DNA of 64,000 nucleotides from Albifimbria verrucaria (GCA_020081605.1 JAHREC010000013.1:2232001-2296000); one strand, 5' to 3'; shown: positions 10,527 to 23,155, numbered from the stretch's first letter. The notes: generated from the sequence alone by a model not told the origin. Numbers and translations are program-made.

Positions 10527-12988
10527 ATGGATAGCAAGCGGAAGGCCAATGGGGCCGCTGCGGCCGAAACGGACGACCGATCATCAAAGCGGCGCAAGTT
10601 CGCGGTAAGTCCAGTCCCTATGCGATAACCCCAATGACGGAGCATGCACCCATGAATCTCCACCAGCTGTTTGCACCCTGCACATGTGACTCCGGCGACG
10701 CAGCGGCTGTGATAGCTCGGGTCCCCATCAGTATCGACCGAAGCAACAGCTTGAAGCGAACGCGAACATGAGCTAACGAGCTATTCACCGCAGGAATTCG
10801 ACCTGTCTAAGGGCGAGTCTCGAGAATCAACCACAGCATATGGACTAAGTTTCCTGGAGCAGATTCGCCGTACGGCCGACAAGAGGTATGCCTCCCATAA
10901 CGATACTGATTCTAGCATCCGCAATCTAACAAGCATCGATTAGTGGCCGTCCTGTCGCGACCTACTTCGAGGAGTTGATTCCTCGCGAAGGCAATGCTCA
11001 GTACTACAAGCAGACGCGACTGCCGATTTCACTGAAGATCATCGAGGAGAAGCTCAACAAAGGCGAGTTTAGCAACCTCGCTGAGCTTGAAAGCTATTTC
11101 AAGAGGATGATCGCCAATGCCAAGGAATTCTATCCCCGTTCTTCGCAAGTCTTCGACGATGCCGAGCGTGTTAGAAAAGCTTTGAGCAATTATATGACCA
11201 AGACCAACCCTGCCTACAACAACCGCAATTACCACGCTCTTCCCACTCCTTTGCCACCCGAGGACGATGCGGATGTTGATGAGGACGCAGACGGGGAAGA
11301 CGATGACGAGGCGGAAGCAGACGACGATGCTAATGGAGAAGACGCGGATGGTGAAGAACAGGAAGGAGACGAAAATGACGAGGATGATGAAGAAGGGATG
11401 AAGATGCGGACGGAGAAGACGATGCAGAGGCGGAGGATGACGAGGATGAAGGGCCAAGCTCGCGTAGACGGTCCATTGTGCTGAAACGAAGAGGGCCTGG
11501 TCGCCCGCCTAGAAACTCGGTTCAGGCTCAACCCAGCCCGCGGACCTCTAATCCCCAAGTCGGCCAGATCACCAATATGAGGGAGTTCCTTACAAAGGCC
11601 TTACTTTCCAGCAAGCCCAGGAGAAGATCGTGGAAGAGCTCATTCGACACCAGGAGCCTGAGTAAGTCAAATGTCAACCAAACTGAGCTATGCAGCTGAC
11701 ATTGTTATAGGTATGACGATGCTTATTTTGAACCCTTCATCAACCTGCCTCCAAGGGCATTGAAGGACTACTACAAAATCGTCACCGATCCAATCTCGTT
11801 GAAGAAGCTGCAGAAGATGGCTAAGGGTATTCAGGGACGTAGCGACGCAACTGGCGTCAGCGAGTTCAAAACCTGGGCCGCGTTCGAGGAGAAGGCGACG
11901 CTTCTTTGGACCAACGCCTACTTCTACAATGAAGAAGACAGTGAAATCTACGCTCTTGCCCAAGAGTTGGAGGTAAGCTACGTGCGAGTACACTTGCCTA
12001 GGGGTTTACTAACAATACTAGAAAATGTTCTACAAGCATTTCAAGGAAGCTCAGGCGGCCGTCCCAGAGCCCTCGCAGGCCAAGATTAAACTCAAGGTCG
12101 GACAAAATGCTGAAACTCCTACTCCATCAAAGAAGATTACCATCCACGTCGGTGGTCGTGGTGGCTCGGCCGACTCGCCTGCAGTCCAAGCAGCGTCATC
12201 TGCGGACACTCCAACCAATGCTCAAGACCTCCCGGCAGACAAGAGTGGGATGGTGAATCCTGCTCAGCCTGCACAACTCATCAAGACTAGAAGTGCTTCG
12301 GGCATGGCATCGCCGAGTCCCTCTCTGCAACAAGGACACCTCAAAGCGGAGGATAGTGCTCGCATGTCTCCTGCTGTGCCTCCACAGTTGCCTACTCCTA
12401 CAGGTGGGCAAGCTGTTGGGATGACTCCAGGATCTGGTATGCCGCCAATGGTGCAACCCCAGCAACCTCCTCCAGTCGTCCACAGCCCCCTGGAACAGAA
12501 GCGCCTTCGTGGAGCTGGCAAAGGTATTCCCTTTTCCATTCCGGCTCATCCTCAGCTGACTAACATCATCTAGGCTTGAAAGACGCTCTTATTTCGAGGT
12601 TAAGGATCCAGGCTCACCCGAGCATTCTGCCGGACAGCAAAGTTCTGCTTAATATGCTGCCTGACCGAAAGGAAATGCAGCAGTCAGCCACAGTTAACGT
12701 TCCCGCCAGCCTTACTCGCGTCCTTATCGTCCCAGCGTTGCCCGACTTCCTGCAACACCGGCAATACAACCTCTGGGCCTTGATAGACAAGCAACCCTTG
12801 AAGATGTCCCACCATCAGATTCCCAACCAGTCGCCCCAAGAACGCGTCTTTGACGTCATGCTTCATCCCGGAGTCAATGTGATTGAGGCGCACCTGATTT
12901 CAGCCATTCCTCGCCATGCACGTGTTGCAGGCGAGGCAGAGGTGGAGCTCGAGGTTTTACGGTTTACGTCAATGTCATGAGGCCTTGA
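10527..12988 (+). CDS. RSC4: RSC chromatin-remodelling complex subunit Rsc4 (tandem bromodomains)
   Basis: A nuclear bromodomain protein that reads acetyl-lysine on histones for the RSC remodeller. It starts MDSKRKANG with a KRRK nuclear signal. Bromodomain 1 lies about 10944-11220 (LPISLKIIEEKLNKG, FYPRSSQVFDDAE), followed by a long Asp/Glu tract (11260-11450). Bromodomain 2 is at about 11711-12060 (YFEPFINLPPRALKDYY, then DPISLKKLQK). A Pro/Gln-rich linker follows, then a conserved C-terminal domain (LLNMLPDRKEMQQS, FDVMLHPGVN). Introns are near 10605-10793, 10886-10943, 11662-11710, 11973-12021 and about 12524-12572. Frame changes sit at the GGG run 11395-11397, near 11606, and at the TTTT run near 12958. 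Repairing the last gives VFTVYVNVMRP and a stop at 12986-12988, instead of 12978. The alternative is another double-bromodomain protein, but domain order fits fungal Rsc4. Confidence 0.85.
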
Positions 12989-13445
12989 TGAGGATGACAG
13001 GGGCTAGGGAATGCGAAACTGGATTCATGATTGTGTCACCTTACTATTGGGGCTTGAATACTGGTGCGGTTAGGACTGGAATTTGATTCTAGCGTAAAAG
13101 ATTGGTGTCTTGGTGCAGGGATAGGGTTGTATAAGAAGGCCCAGTGTAAAGCTTACAGATATTTCATGGTTCCTCAGTCTATTACTGTTCATGCTATTCA
13201 CTATTAGAACTTGAGCGTACGGGAAAGTCATACCTAGCAACCTCCACCCCTATCAATTGGTTGCTTTGAACAGCCTGCATTAGAAGCACAACATGCTCTC
13301 GCGTATGAAGTGATGATTTCGCTAACCCTATGTATGGTATCTTGTTACACTGCCCCTGAGCGCCAACCTGTAATCAAACATTGCGAGCGCCATATCCATG
13401 CTCTCAAACCATCGCCGCGACTGAGCTATGTAATAATCCGACTCA
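12989..13445. other. Tail-to-tail intergenic spacer
   Basis: This lies between the 3' ends of RSC4 and the mitochondrial membrane protein gene. I see nothing beyond likely 3' untranslated sequence. Confidence 0.6.
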
Positions 13446-14879
13446 TCAATCGGCAGCAGGCCTTTGCTTCAAGGGAAGCAAATGCTTAACCTTACTGTCA
13501 ACTGCCACAAACTTCTTCTTGTTGGGGTCATACCACCCAACTACAAACACGGCCAGCACTGCCCTTTTCCCCTGTAGCTCTACCACTCCGTCTACTCGGA
13601 TGCAGCCGCGAGCGGGCGGTGCTGGGGACAGGCGCCAGTTTTTCCTGAAAGTTACAGCTGCAGCTCTTATGGCAGCCTGAATGCGGGCATTGCCCTGGAT
13701 ATCGCCGGGAAAGATACCCGCGATTGTAGGGTTGTTTCCTGTGTGAACGCTGAGAGTGGGAGGTTTATCGGGCTGCCCTGATACCTTCACCACTTGATCG
13801 TTCCCAGATCCTAGGCCTCTCTGCTCCTTGAGTCTATCCATAGCCATGGACTGCCATGTAACCTCAGGGGTTTCTGCGCTTTTGAGGCCCAAAGCACCTG
13901 CGAAATCTTGTACAGCCTGTGTAAGCAGGGAGTTGAAAAAGGTCCAGGCTGTAAGGACCACAGCCTTGGGATAGATAGCTGCGTTGATTTGATTCGCTGC
14001 CAAGGAGTCTACCGGCCGGTCACCCCAAAAGATACCTTCGTCATCAATAATAAGACTGCGATGAGGTTAGAAGGGCCTACTAGGATGTGCTATGATGAAA
14101 ACTGGCGCTGACTTACCCAGAGAGGTAGTGCTTGGGAGGTGGGCTTCGAGGATATATGATGTCTAGCCAGTACTTCTTAATCTTGGTGTCCTTGGCTCCC
14201 AAGATATTGACGAGCGCAGGATTCTTTTCCGCGCTCCTTCGAATCAAGTTTGCGAGATCAACTGTTGGCGAATATTAGCAAGGTGAAGCCCCATCGCGTT
14301 GGGAGAAGCAACGAACGCCTTATTTCTTTTGCAGTTTCTCATCCTTATTCACCTTGACGAACGTCTGCCATTCGGGGTCGGATCCCTTGTACGGTGGCTG
14401 CTCGACAGTCTGGATTCCAAACAGGAAAGGTAGGAAGAAGAAGGGCTCCTCTTCATCCTCTTCCGCTGATGCCTCTAGCTGTGGCGTGTCCAACTCGTCG
14501 GCCCAGTCGAGCAAAGTGTCGATGACAACGGAAAGGAAAACCTGAAAGCACATGTAATATATGACTCCGGCGAGCACGAAATACCTGATTCAAATTAGCG
14601 GTGCCCCTCAACTACCAAGAAATACCACACACCTAATTTCCGCCTAACCTGTTGTCTCGTAGGGAGGCGTCGAGGTTTCGGGAAGTACACGGGCAAGGCC
14701 GGCTTCGCGTATTGATTGCGCCATGGGAAAAACGAGGCCTGGCGCAGGGACGCAGGCAGCGGTCGACCAAGACTTCGTTGTGCTACAAGGTCGATGGTTG
14801 CAGAAGGGAGTCGGTTCGAGATTCGTTGCGTTGCGAGACCGGCGATGGAACGTCTCGCAGCGACGGCTTGTCGCAGCAT
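13446..14879 (-). CDS. Conserved fungal mitochondrial membrane protein of unknown function
   Basis: I do not recognise a named family. The N-terminus (MLRQAVAARRSIAGLATQR) is rich in Arg, Ser and Ala and lacks acids, as in mitochondrial presequences. One clear membrane segment follows (YFVLAGVIYYMCFQVFLSV), then an acidic loop (EEDEEEP) and FFFLPFLFGIQTV. The C-terminal half is soluble-looking (AANQINAAIYPKAVVLTAWT, then DPNKKKFVAVDSKVKHLLP). The gene has about three introns, near 14581-14645, 14250-14325 and 14054-14118. The second has no clean GT donor at its expected place (AAAGAAATAAGG), perhaps one missing G. About 400 residues. The presequence plus a single helix suggests the inner membrane, but that is inference. 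Confidence 0.7.
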
Positions 14880-15352
14880 GTCGCAGCACGCGTGAACTGC
14901 GGAAACTGAGGCAAGAGAGTGTTGAGAAGTGAAGAGAGACCAGGAGCTGCACCTAGGGAAATTTCAAAGGAGAAAAAGGCATGACTGCCGTGACCGCAAA
15001 CTTAAGGTGGTCAAGTCTTGGAATTTGTGATCGGCCAAGTAGATGTATGTGATAGACCATAAGGAACGGTTAGATAAGGCAGGGTGTTTAGAATGACGAC
15101 CTTGGACCGTGGAGACTGTGTTTTAGGCTGCTTTGGCACTGTAAGGCAGAGGGCAAAAGGTCATCTAGTACAGTGTGGGATCGTTTTGGCCACTCAGCAT
15201 AACTGTACTGTGTACCGGAACATTGCTACCCCGAAAGCTCCGACACGTGCTAGGCTCACTGCCCCTTGTAACCAAAGCGGCTCGGTTTGGTGACGTTCGA
15301 AGCTGGCTAAGCTGCTAGCAACCTATCGAGGCTTCATTGATCAACCGCCATC
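14880..15352. promoter_or_regulatory. Divergent intergenic region
   Basis: This 473-base spacer lies between two divergent genes and so probably carries both promoters. No other feature is visible. Confidence 0.5.
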
Positions 15353-16554
15353 ATGAAGCTCAGCGCTGGAATCACGGCGGCCCTCGTGAGCTGCGCAGCC
15401 GCCGCGCAGCAGGCAGCTCAAGTGCACATCCTTCCTTCCCCTGCCTCATCCGCGACACTCCCCGTTCCCCGAAGCATCGCCCGCTTGATCCTGCTCCAAC
15501 GATTAGCTCCCTCTGGAAAGGGACCATCCATTAACGACCTGCCCAACGATTTCGAAGCCGAAGATGTCATTGGCCTCATCAACACGTACGGCAAGGCAGG
15601 CTCGCCGCTGTTCGGCGACAGCGAGAACTTGCCGAACCAGCTGGTGGTGATGCTCGAGGGCATGACTGAGGATCAGGTCAAGAAGACTGGGGACGCGTTG
15701 GACACGCTCGCCTTCACCATCCCGAACCCTCCCTCCACCGAGGCCAACGACAACCTCTTCAAGTTTGACTTTTACAACGCCGGCGTCACGAAGGACCACA
15801 AGTGCTCGCTGGACCAAGTTATCAACCCCTTCGAGGAGCAGTGCTGGAGCGGCAAATCAGCTGTCGCGCGATACGATGTCTCTAAGGTATGGCTTTTGTA
15901 CTGAAGTTATCAGCCATGAGGAATTTACTAAAACTCTACTTTTAGGACGCCAGCGTACTGAACGACCTTGTTTCCAACTTGGAGAAGCTCAAGCGCTTTT
16001 CCAAGAGTGGCGAGATGGAGGCGACCATCATCCTTTTGACAGCCGTCACCGAAGGCTCTAAGTCCAACTCGTGGTCCGATAAGCCACAGGAGCTTCGTCG
16101 TCGCCAAGACGAACTGCCCATGTCTACCGGCCAGGATGACGATGAGCCAGCCCCTCCCAGCGAGACATCTCCCGCGTCCAAGCACCCCGTCTTCTACGTG
16201 TCGAGCGGCTCGATCCCTGCCTGCTTCACCTCCAAGGATGCGTGCTCCAATGAAACACGAAACTGCACTGGCCACGGCGAGTGCCGCAACAAGTACGCCA
16301 ACCCTGACGGATCTGATGGCAAGACGGTCTGCTTTACATGCCACTGTATGAAAACTGCGAGCAACTCTAGCGGTGTTACGCACTGGGCTGGAGCTACCTG
16401 CTCGAAGAAGGACATCAGCGTTCCATTCTGGTTGTTCGCCGGTTTCACCCTTTTCATGGTCGGCATCCTGTCTCTGGCCATTGGTATGCTGTTCAGCGTT
16501 GGCGAGGAGAAGCTTCCGGGCGTGATTGGCGCCGGAGTGGCCAAGTCCAAGTAA
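15353..16554 (+). CDS. DUF3844/Vps3844-type ER or vacuolar membrane protein
   Basis: A type I membrane protein of about 380 residues. It begins with a signal peptide (MKLSAGITAALVSCAAAAQQ). A lumenal domain follows (FEAEDVIGLINTYGK, GDSENLPNQLVVMLEGM). A Cys-rich EGF-like module (NCTGHGEC...CFTCHC...CSKK) precedes the single C-terminal helix (VPFWLFAGFTLFMVGILSL) and a short cytosolic tail. This architecture matches the fungal family whose C-terminal region was called DUF3844, now linked to vacuolar sorting. One intron, 15887-15945 (59 bases), is in phase 0 between YDVSK and DASVL. The frame is open without correction, unlike most genes here. Function beyond membrane trafficking is not known to me. 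Confidence 0.85.
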
Positions 16555-17283
16555 AGGCAAGATGACTGTGAATACGAAGATGCAAAGCTGAGTTCTTTGC
16601 GAGGCAACAGATGAGATGATGTGGCCGTGATGGCGGTTGCTATCACCACTTCCGGAGAAGAAGTGTATCATAGGGTGTATCGATATATGGCGTCGTTGAG
16701 TGGCGAGGAGGTGCGCGACTCTGTCAACTAAGGCTTTTGGACTTGAGTTTAGAATGCATGCTTTTTTCCTGCTTTGAGTAGCACCTGTCCCATGGCTATC
16801 ACCCCGACATTGCAAATGACACGAACCTCCATCATTACTTCTCAAACTCCGTTCTTCCTTTAATGGTTAGCGTATTATATATATCAAGCATCAGCTATTA
16901 CGCGTCTTGAAGGCTTGGGTCAGTGAGACACGTTGACGTACGAGACTGAATAGGAAAAGATAGAAAGCAAGCAACGAGAGCAGACGTCGGCTTACGCTGT
17001 TTATATTGACTAGTAAAGGTGTGTATCCAGTTTGAGAGCCTGTTTGTAATGTAAAATCCACTCGACAGTCCTCAATCTAGGAACTGGATCGGGAGGGTGT
17101 TTGATGATCTCCATGATTTAGGTACCGTGAGGCTTAGAACAGTGTAGCTTTAAACGTTCCGAGGACGACCACCCAGCTAGGTATTGGATATCAGTTGTCG
17201 GCTCTTAGAAAACTACATTCCTCACTCACTGACCGAATCGCATACATGTTTATTGCTGTTTGAACTGTCCTTTCCTAAACAAC
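16555..17283. other. Intergenic, nothing recognised
   Basis: Downstream of the DUF3844 gene I see no conserved protein pattern on either strand up to the transposase relic. Confidence 0.5.
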
Positions 17284-17990
17284 AACTTACCATCCATTGC
17301 CCTCGTCATCTTCAACAGTTACTTGGTCTTCTTCGTCTTCTGATGTTTCTACGGACGCTGTACCCTCTTCAAAATCTTCATAAAGCTAACCAACGACCAG
17401 TTCTCAAAATGCTGTACCTGTAAGCCAATCGATCATACTATCTGCCCTGGTATGAACCCGTTCTATTGCTTGGCGGTCTTCACTAGGAAGTGAAGCCATT
17501 ATTCCTACGTACCAAATATCAGACTCTACCCATTGGGTGAAAACGAAGTTGTAGAGGCCTATTATGGCATAGATTATAGCCATTTGCGTTTGGAACGTGC
17601 ATCAAGGTCCAGTTTTGCGTAGGTCTTTCCACCTTCTCTTGTACCTGTCGAAGACTTGTCTCACGATAGAATGCCGTGCGGCATGCCGTAGGTTATACAA
17701 TTCTGCCTTTTGTCTCTGGCTTTTTTACTGATTTTCCAGGTTTTTCAATTTGAGATCCCTTGCGTGAGAATGGCATCAAGATACCCTCTCTGCGTTTAAA
17801 CATAGTACCACAAAGGTAGAACCATGCCAAGACTATTTTGAATGACCTCGTTAATGCATGACACATGAAGGTTGAGCTCTCTGAATACTCGGCCAGGAGC
17901 ACGTAAAACTTGCTGACAGTAGCTTGTTGTGGTAGGGCTGTTTGCTGATCCCCTTTGTTTCAGCCTTGTACAAGGAATCGTCCCTATCAT
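17284..17990 (-). mobile_element. Degenerate PIF/Harbinger-type (DDE_Tnp_4-like) transposase relic
   Basis: On the minus strand a broken coding sequence is visible. Its best part, about 17690 down to 17300, reads AELYNLRHAARHSIVRQVFD, then RYKRRWKDLRKTGP, a stop, and then TFQTQMAIIYAIIGLYNFV. This order (N-L-R-H-A, then K/R-R-R-W/F-K-x-L-R, then an A-x-x-x-L-H/Y-N-F helix) is the hallmark of the C-terminal part of Harbinger-like DDE transposases of fungi and plants. Further down come an acidic tail and two more stops. Upstream to about 17990 more fragments (RVFRELNLH) are weaker. Three or more stop codons and frame breaks show it is inactive. I did not find terminal inverted repeats or the target duplication by eye. 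Confidence 0.7.
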
Positions 17991-18992
17991 GGCAAGACCA
18001 CTGCAACAGTTGTTGGCCTATTTAGTATATATGTACTCGCTCTCTATGATTAACTCTAGCACTCACATCGAAAAAAAAAAAAATTGCGCTGCTTGGGACC
18101 CGTTTCTATCGTCAAGGCCCATATTTCTGCTGCAGTCCGTGAGACGCTGTTGGGAGCTCTATGCAGTCAAGCTTCCCTTGCTCCTTAACATCGTGAGAGT
18201 TCTCATCATTTCTGTCGTCGCTACGCCAGTTTTGGGCAAGTAAACGACCCTCGCTAGCGCGATGCGTTATGGACAAGGGGCGTATGCAAAGGCATGTCTC
18301 ATCGTTTTGTACAACGTCTGAGCACCCTTCTTGCCTCACAGGCCTAAAGAACCTAAACTAGGATACGCTGTAAATAGGTTGCTATTGCGGGTATGTTGTG
18401 GACTATATCGCTTTCTAGATAGGCTCTACGTCAGCAAACCCATCCTGCCGCTTCCTTAGGGCGACAAACGGAGTTTTGAGCTCTCCGGCCCCTGTCAGCT
18501 TCCATTGACCAACGTTGCTTGCGGTGGGCTTAGCAGATCGTGCCCAATCCTACTATGTAGTGGCAACCACTGCTCCAATGATCATTCAATGCCTTAATCC
18601 TCTCCCCAATGATAGTCAATGCCCATGTCACATTGACTACGAAACCTGTGTCGGAAGGAGTACGTAGTCACTATAGCAGAGCCTAAGCCACCACGCATTC
18701 CGTTGATTTGACTAGTACTTAAACCAACCCCTACCTCCTAGAACTCGTCAACAGCCCCTGGAACGGAGTTTTCTATAAACGCCGTTCGAGGCAGGCTGGG
18801 CTTTGTTGAGACGCCCCAAGAACGAAAATCAATTATCAGGAGAGTGCGGGAGCCTTATTAGACGAGCTAAAAGTCCGCAGGAGTCGGAATTCTTTCTTTT
18901 TCCCTTCTTGCAATTTTCTCAGGCCTTTGGCTCTCCTAACCCTGCTATCGAGGCCCTTTGGCAACGGCATTCTACTAACACCGGCATCTGTC
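17991..18992. other. Intergenic, accessory region upstream of a regulator
   Basis: This contains a poly-A run of about 13 bases at 18069 and no recognisable gene. It may include further decayed parts of the nearby transposon and, at its right end, the promoter of the Zn(II)2Cys6 gene. Confidence 0.45.
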
Positions 18993-21616
18993 ATGGTGAC
19001 CGGCACCACCAGGCCACGGCTCCTACAGCTAAGTGGGGAGCTGCATGCGGCACATGTGCTGCTGCAAAGGCCAAGTGCCTCCGCACGAGCGGTACTGCTG
19101 GTTCCAAGTGTGATAGGTGCGTTCACAAATAGGTAGACACCGTTGGGTTGATCAGCTCGTTGGTGCTGTTGACCACTGTGCTGGGGTCACACACAATCAC
19201 CAAAGTCCCAGTCCTGGTCCTTGGCACAGCTTGACAGTAGGCTCGGCTAACATGGACTTAATAATTATAGATGTGAAAGGCTTCTCAAGGATTGTACAGA
19301 CCAGGTCCACCGTCCTCGGAAGAAGCGAACAAGCAAGCCATCGTAAGTCTCATCGAGAGTGCCCTGGCCAACCATGTTAGAGGAGTAGACAATGAGACCA
19401 GCGCCTACAAACATGCACCTTGACATGAATTCCCGCGAGCTTTGTCGGACTCCGCTCCAATTTACATGAGTGCCATCTAGTTGAGACGGACCTCACTAAT
19501 ACCGTATCATAGAAAGACTTCCCAAATTGAAGAGAAGTTAAACGGGCTTTACAGTCTCTTGAGAGCATCCGGAAGCCTAAATTCAGCAGGCCTACCTTCG
19601 GATACACTCTCTGTCCCCGATGATCTTAATTCAATACTGTCAAGTAGTAAATCACCAGAATCATCCGGCTCCTCGTCAAGTTCGAAGACATGGACAATCC
19701 CCTCAAGCTTCAACTCGGATGCACCTGCAACATGCATATGCAGACCGGATTGCAGTGAAGCGCCGCCGCCGCCCGGCACTGATGATGAATTGCTGGATAT
19801 CTTCCGTGATGAGCTCCAGGACGTATGCCCGTTTGTCGTCATACCGGCTGATATGTCGGCGGCGACTCTCAAGGTGAAACGGCCTTTCCTGATGGCCGCC
19901 ATCAAGATGGTGGCTTCTTACCGAAGTCTCAGGTCGATGCGAGCCCAGATGTTTCACTTGATGAAGTATGTTAGCGAACATACCCTAATTCGCTGCGAGA
20001 GATCGCTTGATCTGCTGTTAGGGATCCTTGTCATTGTCCAGTGGTATCCATATCACTTCTGCACACACTCGCAACTGGGAACCCTAGTTGCCATGGCGTC
20101 AAGTCTCTGCTCTCAACTCGGCTTGATAAGACGCCCTAGAGCGTCGGAACGTATAGGCTTGAGGCTACTGAAAGCACCTGAAATCAATCCCAGAACAAAC
20201 GAGGAGCGCAGGGCGTACGTGGGAGCATGGTTCCTATCCTCAGTGTAAGTTAAAGGGGTTTGCCTTCTCTCTTTCCACAACAGCTAAGAAGACGATAGTT
20301 GTTCTTTGGGATTCTGGAGAATGGAAGCGATGACACACACGAGATACCTTGACGAATGCCTAAACGATCTCTTGGTGAATTCCGAGTACGAGACGGACAT
20401 AAAACTCGTCTATCTCGTACGAGCACAATGTTTGGCTCATCGAATCGACCAGCTTCACAACAGAGACACAGATATGGAAGATGTGGATGGTCCCCGTTGC
20501 CATCTGTTGCTGCTCTCCAAGTTGAACTTGATGGGCTCCGAAACAGCTTGTCTCCTGAACTGCAAGGGGATGGTGAGTAGGATGTCTGAGCATACATGAT
20601 GTTTGCGTATTGACTTGCTGGCAGATATGATCCAGATGCATCTTAACACAGCCGCCATGAAACTACACGAGCCGCCTATTGTTGACCCTTCAACCATCAC
20701 TTCGTTATGCGCAGCTCTCGCAATTAGTGGGCCAGAACAACCATGGCCCCTTGAAGGCCTACAAAAAAGCCGAGACGCTTTGGTCCAGTGGTTTGACCAC
20801 TGGCTCTCGATTCCTCCATCCTTGTTCTATCAAGAAACTACCGGAGGCGCAGCTCAATTGACCTACGCCATCATCATGCTGGGGAGATGGACAAAACTGA
20901 CAACACCACGAGGCATGTTGAAGGCAGCGAGGGCCAAGAGCCATGATCTGTCTCTCACGCCTAGTGTAAAAAGCGCAGGAGCGTGCATACAGGGCCCTCA
21001 GCTTTCCTCAAAGGACGAAGAGCCTTTACTAGCCGTGCCGGGGTCCATGCGAAGCGCAGCCAAGGTCCCCTTCAACTTCAAGCAGGTGACTTCGCGACAG
21101 GAGGCAGACCCAAGACTACCACTCGAACTAGCGAACTTACGATCTCATATTGAGGCACAGCCTGGGCTCTCGATCGATGTGCCGGTGCTCATATCGTCCA
21201 TCATATCGCGATTTGAACAGGTCAATGCGGCGCTGCAAGACCTGTCCGTCGAACCTGGCAAGATCAGCCCCAACATCTGGATGATGGGAGCGATCCGGGT
21301 CCGCGTCACGCGGGCGAACCTGGAGCGGTGGGCAGAGCTCATCACCGAGGGCATCCAGAAGGCCAGCCTCAACGACGACAGCACGGCGGATGCGGAGACG
21401 CCGGCGAAGGAGAGCGTGCTAGTCAACAACGCCGAGCCTTTTGTTGGTGTATACGAGGACATGTGGAACGGCATGGCGCTTCCAGAGCAGGTGTCGATGC
21501 AGGATTACTTCCAGGCGGATGGCATGGCGCATAGCTTCGACCCGCACTTGGCAATGGACAGGTCGTGGGACTGGGATATGCTGTATAACTCGATGGGTGA
21601 ATTTATGGAACCGTGA
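18993..21616 (+). CDS. Zn(II)2Cys6 transcription factor
   Basis: A nuclear regulator of about 680 residues. The zinc cluster is split by an intron: WGAACGTCAAAKAKCLRTSG, then KCDR / CERLLKDC, giving six cysteines with a basic following segment (RPRKKRTSKPS). The middle region, QDVCPFVVIPADMSAATLK to ERRAYVGAWFLSS, is typical of fungal regulators with the fungal-specific transcription factor domain. Introns lie at 19117-19270, 19343-19512, 20245-20298 and about 20575-20624. The start at 18993 (MVTGTT) requires one added C near 19010 to join the zinc cluster frame. A second shift at the CCCC run 20492-20495 restores LPSVAALQVELDGLRNSLS. Target genes are unknown. The flanking amino-acid oxidase and secreted protein are possible but unproven targets. 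Confidence 0.87.
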
Positions 21617-22271
21617 GTGGCCATTTGTATGAAGGAGAGTGATTTACTGGCAAGGAGACCCATTTTCGGTCTTACAGCATGATACAAGCGTTGCAAGTAC
21701 ATAATTAACCCGATATCATACCTCCTCCTACCTGCCTACCTCATCCACCTGGCACGCCTTGACAACTACTTACCTACTACCTCACTCATTCACATGCCCT
21801 GGAGTATATTTGATCCCAGTCTAGGCCACTCTATACTAAAGTGCCTGTCCTCTCTTGTCTTGGCTCTGCGCAATCTGCCTCAACTTTCTCTCGCCTAGAG
21901 CATAAAGACCAAACTATTCATTAGCGAGTTGCCAGCAATGCCCTTGGCAGAGGAAAGCTTTCACGAGATTATGCCCTAGGCCCATGCATGTGACCTCATG
22001 TCGTGATTCACAGCTGGCGACTGATGGTGGACAGCTGCGAGCACAACAGGCACAAAACCTCTGCTTCTGCCTTCTTCTCTCTCCTTCATCTCACTCATCC
22101 ATCCACCCAGCCCTTGTGCTGCCGCTTTTCTTCCTCCCACACGGCGATTTATAATCCAATCTACAATCACGTCTCTGCTCTCTGCAAGCGCTTGCATCTT
22201 GTCTCCTCAACTTCGGACGACAGCATCGCCATCTACTCTCTGCTGCCTGGCACTCGAGCAAACTACCCATC
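21617..22271. promoter_or_regulatory. Intergenic upstream of the secreted protein gene
   Basis: Pyrimidine-rich sequence (repeated CTACCT, CATCCA and CTCTCT words) precedes the secreted protein start, as is common in well-expressed fungal promoters. No gene is seen. Confidence 0.45.
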
Positions 22272-23155
22272 ATGTTTCTTGGGAGGATTTACCTCTTGCT
22301 CCTCTTTATGAGTGGCTTCTTCAAACTGTCTCTGGCATTGCCGGCAGATGAATCATCGTTTGGTCAGCTCTTACATGAATCACACTACGATGTTGTTCCT
22401 CTTCTTTGGACTGGTACCATCATCGATGGAGGCCCTGAATACGAACTCAACGGCACAGCAGAGGTTAGCACCTTACCATACACAATCAGATCTCCTCCAA
22501 GACAACCCCCTGCTAACACAAGTATCAAGGAGATTTTAACCCAAATCCTCGAAATTAACCCGGACTACAGTCCCGTTGGCTACCCACCCAAATCTTCTTC
22601 CCTAACGATTCCCTTCAAACGGGGCCCCTCGACTATCGACTGCAACCCATCTGAAAATTGGTTCTACGCTGCCGTCTCCCAGCTCGCTCGCGAGGCCCGA
22701 TACTTGAGCTCCCTTGGTGATGCCACCTGTAGCGCCGAGGCCGGCAAGTGTGCGCGTGTCTCCTGCTCTTACAACACAGCCGTCTACTTCTGCAATCTAC
22801 GAAAGAAGAGGTGGGGATTCGCTGCTCTCGTCTCGGACAACAGGTCATGGACATAGCCAAGAAGTGTGAGACTTATAGCGAGGACAACAAGAGTGATGTC
22901 GCAAAGGGCATGTTGCACGTCCCTGGTGACTATGAGCTATGGGCTGGGAAGCCAATCCAGACTGTTAAGCTGGCTCTTCAAGAGCGACTCAAGGAAGACC
23001 GAAAACAAAAGAAAAACACAAGCGGACGGATATGGGGAAGGAAATCTGCCACGGGGATCAACAGAGGCGTCAAGCGATGGCATTTGCTTCAAACACTACC
23101 AGAATGTACACTTAAGCTTTGCTTCGAATACATGTACCAAGTTAACTACAGATAA
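22272..23155 (+). CDS. Small secreted cysteine-containing protein (WTG...GGP...NGT family)
   Basis: A predicted extracellular protein with a strong signal peptide (hydrophobic YLLLLFMSGFF, ending SLALPADES). The mature part has LLWTGTIIDGGPEYELNGTA and, after a 66-base intron (22464-22529, with a CTAAC branch site), EILTQILEINPDYSP. A Cys-rich block follows (DCNPSENWFY, ATCSAEAGKCARVSCSYNTA, VYFCN). I recall this pattern in many secreted proteins of Sordariomycetes, often listed as effector candidates without known activity. One frame change near 22798 needs an added base (VYFCNSTKEE) and leads to a C-terminal part with another Cys (KKCETYSED). The lysine-rich end after about 22985 looks unlike the family, so the true stop may be earlier. 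Confidence 0.68.

Noticed and set aside
9970..10608. 212-codon open frame on the plus strand upstream of RSC4
   Set aside because: It overlaps the RSC4 start in another frame, has no recognisable domain, and its composition reflects GC-rich promoter sequence.
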